From Lachnospiraceae bacterium UBA3866 (GTDB lineage: Bacteria > Bacillota > Clostridia > Lachnospirales > Lachnospiraceae), in the NCBI GenBank assembly GCA_002392345.1, contig DGGU01000001.1, positions 1 to 15,226 of the forward strand: a stretch of DNA of 15,226 bases, in the 5' to 3' direction. Shown here in pieces: positions 1 through 6,162 of the stretch. The notes below the pieces were generated by a model that saw only the letters and a program-made list of their open reading frames with translations, did no database searches and was not told the origin of the DNA. The position numbers and the translations under genes were made by a program. Each line of letters starts with the position of its first letter. Positions within the stretch are counted from its first letter, which is position 1.

Positions 1-117
1 CGCAGGAAGAATTACTAATATTTTAGAATCTTGCTAAAAGCAGGAGCAAAAAAGCTCAACGGACGAGGTGCCCTTAGTTTACTTTTTGCTAATTTTGTGA
101 TAATATATAGCGAGCGT

Positions 118-903
118 ATGGATCTCGCCACTTTTGAAAAACGAATAAACGCGGCATTTCGCGAGCATATTGGCGTAAATCTGAGTGAAAATCAGGTTAT
201 GCATTTTTATGCATTTATGAATTTGCTCATAGAAAAGAATAAAGTTATGAACTTAACTGCGATTACTGAACCAGAAAAGATAATCACAAGGCACTTTGTG
301 GATTCGTGCATGCTGCTTAAATTCTTTCCGGTTCACACGGGCGGGAGCACTGACAATTCACCCAAAGGGGCTGTTGGTCATGCGGATGCTAGTTCATTTA
401 GACGCGTCGTAGACATCGGCACCGGTGCAGGCTTCCCTGGCATACCGCTTGCAATTATAGCAGACTCTGTGGATTTCGTGCTTACGGATTCGCTTAGAAA
501 ACGCGTTGATTTCTTACGCGTTGTCATAGACGCGCTTGGGCTAAGAAACGCGGTGGCAGTCCATACGCGTGCCGAAGATTTCTGCCATGACGCGACTTAC
601 CGCGAATCATTTGACCTTGCACTCTCTCGTGGGGTGGCCAGGCTTTCAGTTTTATCTGAATATAGTCTGCCAGCAGTCAGGGTTGGCGGCAAGATGATTT
701 CGTATAAGTTGGATGACATAGAATCAGAACTGGACGAAAGTCAAAATGCAATCAAAGCTCTTGGTGGAGTGTTTCACATGAAACATTCTTATGATCTGAT
801 TCCAGATGAGCCACGAAGATGTCTAGTAGAGATAGAAAAAATTTCCAAAACTCCAAATCAATATCCAAGAAAGGCCGGCTTGCCATCTAAAAAGCCACTT
901 TGA
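118..903 (+). CDS. rsmG: 16S rRNA (guanine-N7) methyltransferase RsmG (GidB)
   Basis: RsmG methylates N7 of a conserved guanine in the 530 loop of 16S rRNA using S-adenosylmethionine. The protein shows the family SAM-binding motif DIGTGAGFPG (residues 99-108), then RAEDF (151-155), SRGVARLS (170-177) and the family's typical C-terminal ending TPNQYPRKAG. The ATG at 118 is chosen because the family begins close to this point; the reading frame extends back to a TTG at 31, but those 29 residues do not look like RsmG. No good ribosome binding site precedes 118. At 261 residues it is slightly longer than usual (about 240), mainly because of a Gly/Ser-rich insertion at about residues 73-93, just before the SAM motif. 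The rsmG-parA-parB order is the classical origin-proximal arrangement. Its base composition is visibly more GC-rich than that of the genes after parA. Confidence 0.95.
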   Translation: MDLATFEKRINAAFREHIGVNLSENQVMHFYAFMNLLIEKNKVMNLTAITEPEKIITRHFVDSCMLLKFFPVHTGGSTDNSPKGAVGHADASSFRRVVDIGTGAGFPGIPLAIIADSVDFVLTDSLRKRVDFLRVVIDALGLRNAVAVHTRAEDFCHDATYRESFDLALSRGVARLSVLSEYSLPAVRVGGKMISYKLDDIESELDESQNAIKALGGVFHMKHSYDLIPDEPRRCLVEIEKISKTPNQYPRKAGLPSKKPL

Positions 904-926
904 TTTCACTTTAATTCTTTTATCGA

Positions 927-942
927 TGTTCCACGTGAAACA
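927..942 (+). promoter_or_regulatory. parS: parS centromere site
   Basis: TGTTCCACGTGAAACA is a perfect match to the 16-bp parS consensus bound by chromosomal ParB (Spo0J) in Firmicutes. It lies between rsmG and parA and ends six bases before the -35 box of the parA promoter. ParB loads here as a CTP-dependent clamp and spreads, so the site probably serves chromosome segregation and may also modulate parA transcription; the second role is inference. No second CACGTG-centred copy was seen in the window. Confidence 0.97.
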
Positions 943-948
943 TTTCTC

Positions 949-977
949 TTGACAAAATCGCGTATATGTAGTATAAT
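949..977 (+). promoter_or_regulatory. sigma-A promoter of parA
   Basis: TTGACA (949-954) and TATAAT (972-977) are both perfect consensus boxes separated by 17 bases. Transcription would begin near 984, giving parA a leader of about 80 bases in which no structured element is apparent. This is the strongest promoter in the window and probably drives parA, the inserted cassette and parB. Confidence 0.92.
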
Positions 978-1064
978 TTGCGATTGGTTTATGAGCACTT
1001 CATTAATACTATTATCAAAGCGCCCGGTTATGTATCTTTTGATGTAATAAAAGGTGGGTTTAAT

Positions 1065-1838
1065 ATGGCGAAAATTATTTCAATCACAAATCAAAAAGGT
1101 GGTGTTGGAAAAACAACAACGGCCATCAATCTATCTGCTGCACTTGCTGAAGCTGAACAAAAAATTCTAGTTGTGGACTTCGATCCACAAATCAATGCAA
1201 CTACTGGTCTTGGCATCGAAATAGATGATGAAACTAAAACCATCATCGATGCAATTCACAATCCAGACAATGCACGAAACTACATCATAAGAGGTATCAA
1301 AAACAATCTCGACATCTTTGCCGGCTCGATCGAACTATCAAGCCTTGAAACCGAACTCCTAGGAAAAGATAACCGAGAGAAGGAGCTCAAAAAAGTTCTC
1401 GACCCACTGAGAAGTGATTATGATTTTATAATAATAGATTGTCCGCCAGCTGTCGGAATCATAACAGTAAACGCGTTGGTTGCCTCTGACGCGTCTATAA
1501 TTCCAGTCCAGTGTGAATATTTTTCTCTTGAAGGACTCAAACAAGTCCTTTCAGCTATCGACCTCGTTCGAGGAGGCATGAATCCAGACTTAAAAATCGA
1601 AGGTTTGCTCTTCACTATGTATGACGCAAGGACGCGTCTTGCGCAGGATGTCGTTTCTATGATCAGAGAAAATATCACCGATGTCAATATATTTGAAACC
1701 ATGATACCAAGAAACATTCGTCTCGCCGAAGCACCAAGTAATGGAGTCAGCATCCTCGAATACGACTCTTCTTCAGTCGGCGCCGACCGCTACAGAAAGC
1801 TCGCCGCAGAAATTTTAAAAAAGAATTCTGTGGGATAA
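1065..1838 (+). CDS. parA: Chromosome partitioning ATPase ParA (Soj)
   Basis: ParA is the ATPase that binds DNA non-specifically and, stimulated by ParB, moves parS-bound origins apart; in Bacillus the homologue Soj also acts on DnaA. The deviant Walker A motif KGGVGKTTT is at residues 11-19, the switch region DFDPQ at 38-42 and the Walker B stretch FIIIDCPP at 121-128. The protein is 257 residues, normal for chromosomal ParA. The ATG at 1065 is chosen because it starts the family sequence MAKIISITNQ and follows a ribosome binding site AAGGTGG at 1051-1057; the frame is open upstream to a TTG at 978, but that overlaps the leader and the transcription start. Unusually, parB does not follow directly: three unrelated genes occupy the next 2.7 kb. 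Confidence 0.97.
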   Translation: MAKIISITNQKGGVGKTTTAINLSAALAEAEQKILVVDFDPQINATTGLGIEIDDETKTIIDAIHNPDNARNYIIRGIKNNLDIFAGSIELSSLETELLGKDNREKELKKVLDPLRSDYDFIIIDCPPAVGIITVNALVASDASIIPVQCEYFSLEGLKQVLSAIDLVRGGMNPDLKIEGLLFTMYDARTRLAQDVVSMIRENITDVNIFETMIPRNIRLAEAPSNGVSILEYDSSSVGADRYRKLAAEILKKNSVG

Positions 1839-1843
1839 TCACC

Positions 1844-3109
1844 GTGAACATATTTAGAAAATATAAAACTTTTCCTCTTATTTTACTTTTAATTTTACTA
1901 TTATCATCTTGCTCTAATTCAGCACAAAGAAATCTTGCATCTACCGACATAATTAAAAATGCAGAGAATGAGATTGTTGAAGGCGAATATAGATACATAG
2001 TAAATAAAAGAACTGGCAAGATTCATACCTATCATCACAGTATGAACAGCGGAATGAATCCAGATAATATGTTAATGACTAATGATAACCTTGAGATGAT
2101 ACTTGAAGATGAAGGAAAAGATTTATGTAGAAACTGCTGGGCTGGCATCAAAACTAATTTAAAATCATATGATGATAATGCACTTGATCTAATAGAAAAA
2201 TTCATGAGACTATACGACTTCGCAGAGTTAGATATAGAAACTCAAAAATTCCTCATGTGTATATTTGAAGTCGGCGAGTGGTATGTAGATAATGTATATA
2301 CTTATCAAGGTGGCAAGCAGACAGTATTAGAGACAGAAACTATAGCTAAAGCTTCGGCAAGTGAATCTGCATATAAAAGATGGAGAAATTATCTTGATAA
2401 CGAATATTATAATAAATATAAATTAAGGAACGAAAAGAAAGTCCTTCCCGTAGTATACGATAGTGATAATAAACCAACAACATTAGTAATATATAGATGT
2501 GATCTTTTTAAAAAATTAAATTATGGTTATGGAAACAATAAATATAGCAAATCTGGAAAACAGGCTTTAAAAAATGCCGAAGGTGAAATTATCGATGAAG
2601 AGTGGAAGAATTATTGTGTAATAGATGATTGTTCAAAGTTTGCTGCTGCAGTATATTATCACTACATCAACAAGGAAATTCTTAAAAACAAATCAACTGA
2701 AGAAAAAATTGGATATGGTATAGATTTATGGGGGACCGGTTCACTTGCTTTTGCTTCAGATAATAGTGATTTAATAAAAATTTTATCATATAAGTGCCAA
2801 TCATTTGAACTTTACGATCTAAATAGAATCAATAAATATAAAGATTTTAACAACATAAATAATGATATAAATACTTTTAAACTTCAAGCCGGAGACTTAT
2901 TATATAGACAAGCTGATTATAAAAACAACTTAGAAGGTCATGTCGAATTTTATATTGGCAACAGCAAGGTCATAGGCTGGGGAAGGGTGCACGATTCATA
3001 CACAATTAACAAAACTTTTACATTACATGATCAAGGCTTTTTTAGCAATGATGTACTTGACAACAATCAACCTTACACTGCCTTAATAAGATTGAAAGGG
3101 GTTAAATAA
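1844..3109 (+). CDS. Putative lipoprotein with NlpC/P60-like C-terminal domain
   Basis: The start is a GTG six bases after the parA stop codon. Residues 1-23 form a lipoprotein signal: basic start, Leu/Ile-rich core, lipobox LSSC with Cys23 as the likely lipidation site. Residues 49-101 contain YIVNKRTGKIHTYHH followed by CRNC (95-98), which resembles the small Ada-type/IHxxxC metal-binding modules of secreted Firmicute proteins, although the usual first Cys appears as His. The C-terminal third has the layout of an NlpC/P60 or related papain-fold hydrolase: DCSKFAAAVYYHY with Cys263, LQAGDLLY at 347-354, and GHVEFYIG with His366. Such enzymes cut peptidoglycan peptides or related amide bonds outside the membrane. 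The activity is inferred from spacing of these motifs only. The gene is much more AT-rich than parA, and its stop overlaps the next start. Confidence 0.7.
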   Translation: MNIFRKYKTFPLILLLILLLSSCSNSAQRNLASTDIIKNAENEIVEGEYRYIVNKRTGKIHTYHHSMNSGMNPDNMLMTNDNLEMILEDEGKDLCRNCWAGIKTNLKSYDDNALDLIEKFMRLYDFAELDIETQKFLMCIFEVGEWYVDNVYTYQGGKQTVLETETIAKASASESAYKRWRNYLDNEYYNKYKLRNEKKVLPVVYDSDNKPTTLVIYRCDLFKKLNYGYGNNKYSKSGKQALKNAEGEIIDEEWKNYCVIDDCSKFAAAVYYHYINKEILKNKSTEEKIGYGIDLWGTGSLAFASDNSDLIKILSYKCQSFELYDLNRINKYKDFNNINNDINTFKLQAGDLLYRQADYKNNLEGHVEFYIGNSKVIGWGRVHDSYTINKTFTLHDQGFFSNDVLDNNQPYTALIRLKGVK

Positions 3110-3696
3110 TGCATAAAAAAAATATTGTTAGAATACTTTTGTTCGTTACCTTTTGTGTTATTATTATTGGCCTATTTATTGGTTATAAATCAATCAGTAA
3201 AACTTTTTCTATTGATTCGACTATAGATGAATACGACTTAAAAAATAACAAAATAAAGCAAAAATATATAAGTTATCTTAAACACTACGTTAACCCCGAA
3301 AAGCTAAATACTTTTATTCTTACAGAAAAAATATATACTGATATTTTCACAAATGAGACAACTGGAAAAGATATTATAGAACTTATGAAGTTTGAAGGTT
3401 ATAAAGCTCTTTTTTTCTCGCTCTTCGACAAGACCCGTACTAATTTTGACGATTGCCCAGTTACTGACAACTTTAAAAATAAATTTAACACAAATCTACT
3501 ATACTATTACAACCTAAATGAAAGTGACGACTGCGAAGTAAACTGTTCTCTTGATGATGTAAATAAAAAAGTCACCATAGAAGTCTACGGCAATTTTGAA
3601 AACACAGAACCTACATATTGGAACACCCACCATTTCACTTACACCCTTGATAGCGATGGCAACATAGATGATGTGATATATGACTATATAGAATAA
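3109..3696 (+). CDS. Hypothetical membrane-anchored extracytoplasmic protein
   Basis: The 195-residue product is not recognised. Residues 7-26 are a single hydrophobic segment after a basic start, so the protein is probably an N-terminally anchored protein with its body outside the membrane. The body is acidic and rich in Asn, Asp and Tyr, with three Cys (116, 142, 146) that could form a disulfide. The end (about residues 154-194) alternates in a beta-strand-like pattern and closes with LDSDGNIDDV, reminiscent of NTF2-like or DUF4878-type extracytoplasmic domains, but this is a weak resemblance. The start codon shares a base with the previous stop (TAATG), a sign of translational coupling to the lipoprotein, so the two may act together as enzyme and inhibitor, or as subunits; that is inference. 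Confidence 0.6.
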   Translation: MHKKNIVRILLFVTFCVIIIGLFIGYKSISKTFSIDSTIDEYDLKNNKIKQKYISYLKHYVNPEKLNTFILTEKIYTDIFTNETTGKDIIELMKFEGYKALFFSLFDKTRTNFDDCPVTDNFKNKFNTNLLYYYNLNESDDCEVNCSLDDVNKKVTIEVYGNFENTEPTYWNTHHFTYTLDSDGNIDDVIYDYIE

Positions 3697-3710
3697 AAGG
3701 AGCCCCTTTC

Positions 3711-4526
3711 ATGGGATATGACATATTAAAACCAGATAATAAAAACATTGATAAGTATTGGGATATAGCTATTGGCCTACAGAAAGTAGATGACCTTGAG
3801 CCGTCAGAATATTTATATGAATTAAAAAAGAAAAACATTGAAAATAAATTATCTAACGAAGAGATAGAGAATCTACTATATAAAAAATACGAAAATGAAT
3901 CTGCAGAAGAAAAAAAGAAGAGGCAAAAAGAGTGCGACATAGTTACCAATAGAATGGTTGAGATACTTTCTTCGAAAGCAAGCTTTCGCCTAATACCAGA
4001 AGTCTTCGCCCTCTACCATGGCATACTTTTCAAAAATGTTTTTGATCAATTGCAGGAGAAATATGTCGGTCGCTTTAGAGACTATAACATTTCAAAAAAA
4101 GAACCCATATTAAATGGTGATACTGTCATATATTCCGATTATAGAGAAATAAGGACGACTCTTGATTATGACATGAAAACTGAGAATGAAATCGATTATA
4201 ACAATTTAGATAAGCATAGAATTATTGATAACATATCAAGTTTCACTTCTAGAATTTGGCAAGTACACCCATTTTGTGAGGGCAACACAAGAACCACAGC
4301 TATCTTCATAGAAAAGCATCTCAATAGAATTGGTTTCGAAATAAATAATGATATGTTTTTACAACATTCAAAATATTTCAGGAATGCTCTTGTCCGAGCA
4401 AATTATTACGACAAAAATACAAAAAGTGATGGTACATTTTTAAAGAAATTTTTTATTAATCTACTATATGGCGGCAACTACGAGCTCAAAAACGAAGAAC
4501 TAATTTTACATTCCAAATTCAACTAA
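3711..4526 (+). CDS. Fic-domain protein (probable AMP transferase)
   Basis: Fic enzymes transfer AMP or a related group from a nucleotide to a hydroxyl side chain of a target protein. The active-site motif is HPFCEGNTRTT at residues 186-196, with catalytic His186, acidic Glu190 and Arg194; the last Gly of the common HPFxxGNGR form is Thr here. This HxFxEGNTRTT version is, from memory, a familiar clostridial Fic subgroup. Residues 20-60 (IGLQKVDDLEPSEYLYELKK and following) are a helical N-terminal region of the kind that precedes the Fic core in that subgroup. I do not see a clear [S/T]xxxE[G/N] inhibitory motif. A ribosome binding site GGAG at 3699-3702 sets the start. It is the third gene of the AT-rich cassette between parA and parB. 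Its target is unknown. Confidence 0.88.
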   Translation: MGYDILKPDNKNIDKYWDIAIGLQKVDDLEPSEYLYELKKKNIENKLSNEEIENLLYKKYENESAEEKKKRQKECDIVTNRMVEILSSKASFRLIPEVFALYHGILFKNVFDQLQEKYVGRFRDYNISKKEPILNGDTVIYSDYREIRTTLDYDMKTENEIDYNNLDKHRIIDNISSFTSRIWQVHPFCEGNTRTTAIFIEKHLNRIGFEINNDMFLQHSKYFRNALVRANYYDKNTKSDGTFLKKFFINLLYGGNYELKNEELILHSKFN

Positions 4527-4541
4527 TCACCATTACCCATA

Positions 4542-4559
4542 GGGGCGCTCCCGAGCCCC
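4542..4559 (+). repeat. Degenerate GC-rich hairpin repeat between fic and parB
   Basis: GGGGCGCTCCCGAGCCCC can fold with a GGGGC/GCCCC stem. It resembles the GGGCGAGCACTGCGAGCCC family with part of the centre lost. It is preceded by CCCATA, similar to the CCCGTA before the copy at 10588. The run of T bases does not begin until ten bases later, so it is not a convincing terminator. Confidence 0.5.
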
Positions 4560-4587
4560 TCGTATATAATTTTTAAGGAGATAAATA

Positions 4588-5619
4588 ATGTCAAACTACA
4601 AGAAAGGTCTCGGAAAATCATTTGGCAAGATTTTCGGAGAAGAAAAAGTAACACAAACTCTTGAAAGGGAAAATGTCAACACTCAGACTGCTACCGCAGA
4701 ACCTAACATCCAATATGTTGAAAAAGTAGTTGAGAAAGTTGTCGAAGTGCCTGTTGAAAAAGTGGTCGAGAAGATTGTCGAAGTGCCAGCTGGCGAGTCT
4801 ACTCCAAATGGCGAACCGCTACTCGTCAACATAAGTTTCGTTCAGGCAAATCTCGACCAGCCACGAAAACATTTTGATGAAGAGAAATTACAAGAGCTTG
4901 CTGACTCCATCAAAAACTACGGCATCATAGAACCTCTTGTCGTTCGTAAGGTCGGACCAGTTCATTATGAGATAATAGCTGGCGAGAGACGACTTCGTGC
5001 TGCAAAACTTGCAGGCCTAACAGAAGTCCCTGTCATCATCAAAGAATATAATGACAACGAAAGAAAGATCGTCACTCTCCTTGAAAATGTCCAAAGAGAA
5101 GATCTCAATACTGTAGAGAAAGCTAAAGCCTACAAAGCTCTCATCGACGAGTATAATCTTACTCAAGAGGAGATTGCAGAAAAGATTGGTAAAAGCAGAG
5201 TTGCTGTTACCAACACTCTTCGAATACTTAATCTTGACGAGAAACTACTTGATATGCTTCGTGATGGTGAGTTATCAGAAGGTCATGCAAGAGCTCTCCT
5301 TAGTATAGAAGACCCTGCTTTCCGTGACAAACTTGCGAAAGAAGTAGCAGAGAAGAAACTAAGTGTCCGCGCCATCGAAGACAAGATAAGACTCGAGAAA
5401 CTTGCCACTTCTCGAAAAGAAAAAGAAGCTCTACTCAACACAAATTCATTTAAAGCTTTGAAGATCCAACTTAAAGATATAGAGAAACAGATGCGAGCAA
5501 AACTTAGTGCCACTCTTAAGATTATACCTAAGAGCGAAACTACAGGCACGGTTGAGATAAAGTATAACACCCAAGAAGAACTTGACCGCATCTACTTGCT
5601 CATCAATTCCATCTCGTAG
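4588..5619 (+). CDS. parB: Chromosome partitioning protein ParB (Spo0J)
   Basis: ParB is the CTP-hydrolysing clamp that loads at parS and partners with ParA. Residues 5-17 (KKGLGKSFGKIFG) match the basic N-terminal peptide that activates ParA. The CTP-binding core begins near residue 78, with GERRLRAAKLAG at 132-143 and ENVQREDLN at 166-174. The helix-turn-helix LTQEEIAEKIGKSRVAVTNT spans 191-210. The C-terminal dimerisation region ends with a KIQL...VEIKY stretch. A strong ribosome binding site AAGGAG (4575-4580) lies seven bases before the ATG. At 343 residues it is about 50 longer than usual, because residues 20-77 hold an inserted linker including two tandem 12-residue repeats (44-67). 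Base composition returns here to a less AT-rich level than the preceding cassette. Confidence 0.96.
   Translation: MSNYKKGLGKSFGKIFGEEKVTQTLERENVNTQTATAEPNIQYVEKVVEKVVEVPVEKVVEKIVEVPAGESTPNGEPLLVNISFVQANLDQPRKHFDEEKLQELADSIKNYGIIEPLVVRKVGPVHYEIIAGERRLRAAKLAGLTEVPVIIKEYNDNERKIVTLLENVQREDLNTVEKAKAYKALIDEYNLTQEEIAEKIGKSRVAVTNTLRILNLDEKLLDMLRDGELSEGHARALLSIEDPAFRDKLAKEVAEKKLSVRAIEDKIRLEKLATSRKEKEALLNTNSFKALKIQLKDIEKQMRAKLSATLKIIPKSETTGTVEIKYNTQEELDRIYLLINSIS
4717..4788 (+). repeat. Two tandem 36-bp units in parB encoding a Val/Glu/Lys repeat
   Basis: Two in-frame 36-base units encode VEKVVEKVVEVP followed by VEKVVEKIVEVP, differing by one residue. At DNA level they differ at several mostly silent positions, so the duplication is not recent or the peptide is under selection. 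The repeat sits in the linker between the ParA-activating peptide and the CTP-binding core of ParB. Confidence 0.85.
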
Positions 5620-5636
5620 GCGAGCACCGAAAGCCC
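5619..5636 (+). repeat. Degenerate hairpin repeat at the parB stop codon
   Basis: GGCGAGCACCGAAAGCCC shares GGCGAGCAC and the terminal GCCC with the family core at 8670, with the middle altered. It starts on the last base of the parB stop codon and ends just before the ribosome binding site of the next gene, the same placement as the copies at 8670 and 15162. Confidence 0.5.
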
Positions 5637-5655
5637 ACACCCACAAGGAGTAATC

Positions 5656-6162
5656 ATGTTTTTAGAAAATACAATTATAATGATAATCTTCATCCTTATG
5701 ATCTTCGTATCAGTTGCCGCTATCATATTTTCTATCATCTCATATGGTAACTATAGCAAGCTGAACAAAAGATTTGAGATATTTATGAAGGGAAAGGACG
5801 CCGAGACTCTTGAGGACTTTTTTATAAGCCTCCAAAATGATCTAGACTACCTCACTGAAGATAATAATAGAAACAAAGAGAGCATCAAAAAACTCAACCG
5901 CATCACCAAGAGATCAATTCAGAAGATTGGTCTTCATAGATACGATGCCTTCGAAGAGAAGACCGGAAAGAGATCATTTGCCCTCGCTCTTCTTGACTTT
6001 ACTAACTCTGGTTTTATACTCACATGCCAAAGTCACGATGACGGCGTCATCATATTTATAAAAGAAATCGAAGTCGGCACTACCAAAGTAAAGCTTGGCC
6101 CAGAAGAAGAGACTGCTCTTAAGATTGCTATGGGTCAGATAGATAAGTATGAAAATAATTAA
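5656..6162 (+). CDS. DUF4446 membrane protein
   Basis: This 168-residue protein fits the DUF4446 family, which is commonly found next to parB in Clostridia and has no known function. Residues 5-28 are a transmembrane segment with the remainder probably cytoplasmic. A helical, possibly coiled-coil stretch covers about 33-90. The family core includes GLHRYDAFEE (92-101) and SFALALLDFTNSGFILT, followed by a beta-rich half ending in a helix with EEETALKIAM. The start follows a ribosome binding site AAGGAG (5645-5650) with a five-base gap. Its last 14 bases overlap the next gene, which suggests coupled translation. The link to chromosome partitioning is based on gene order only. Confidence 0.85.
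   Translation: MFLENTIIMIIFILMIFVSVAAIIFSIISYGNYSKLNKRFEIFMKGKDAETLEDFFISLQNDLDYLTEDNNRNKESIKKLNRITKRSIQKIGLHRYDAFEEKTGKRSFALALLDFTNSGFILTCQSHDDGVIIFIKEIEVGTTKVKLGPEEETALKIAMGQIDKYENN

Noticed and set aside
1..117. End of an upstream gene such as mnmG, or an N-terminal extension of rsmG from a TTG at 31
   Set aside because: Three frames close within the first 37 bases and none shows a recognisable C-terminus; the 29-residue extension of rsmG has no family resemblance and no ribosome binding site.
1418..1753. Minus-strand reading frames overlapping parA and others such as 7673-7975 and 14459-14704
   Set aside because: They are antisense shadows of clear plus-strand genes without ribosome binding sites or family resemblance.
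4565..4570. TATAAT before parB as a separate promoter
   Set aside because: There is no -35 match at the proper distance; the GC-rich hairpin sits there instead.
4542..4575. Intrinsic terminator between fic and parB
   Set aside because: The stem is followed by CGTATATAA before the T bases, so the T-tract is too distant; the repeat family explains the hairpin better.
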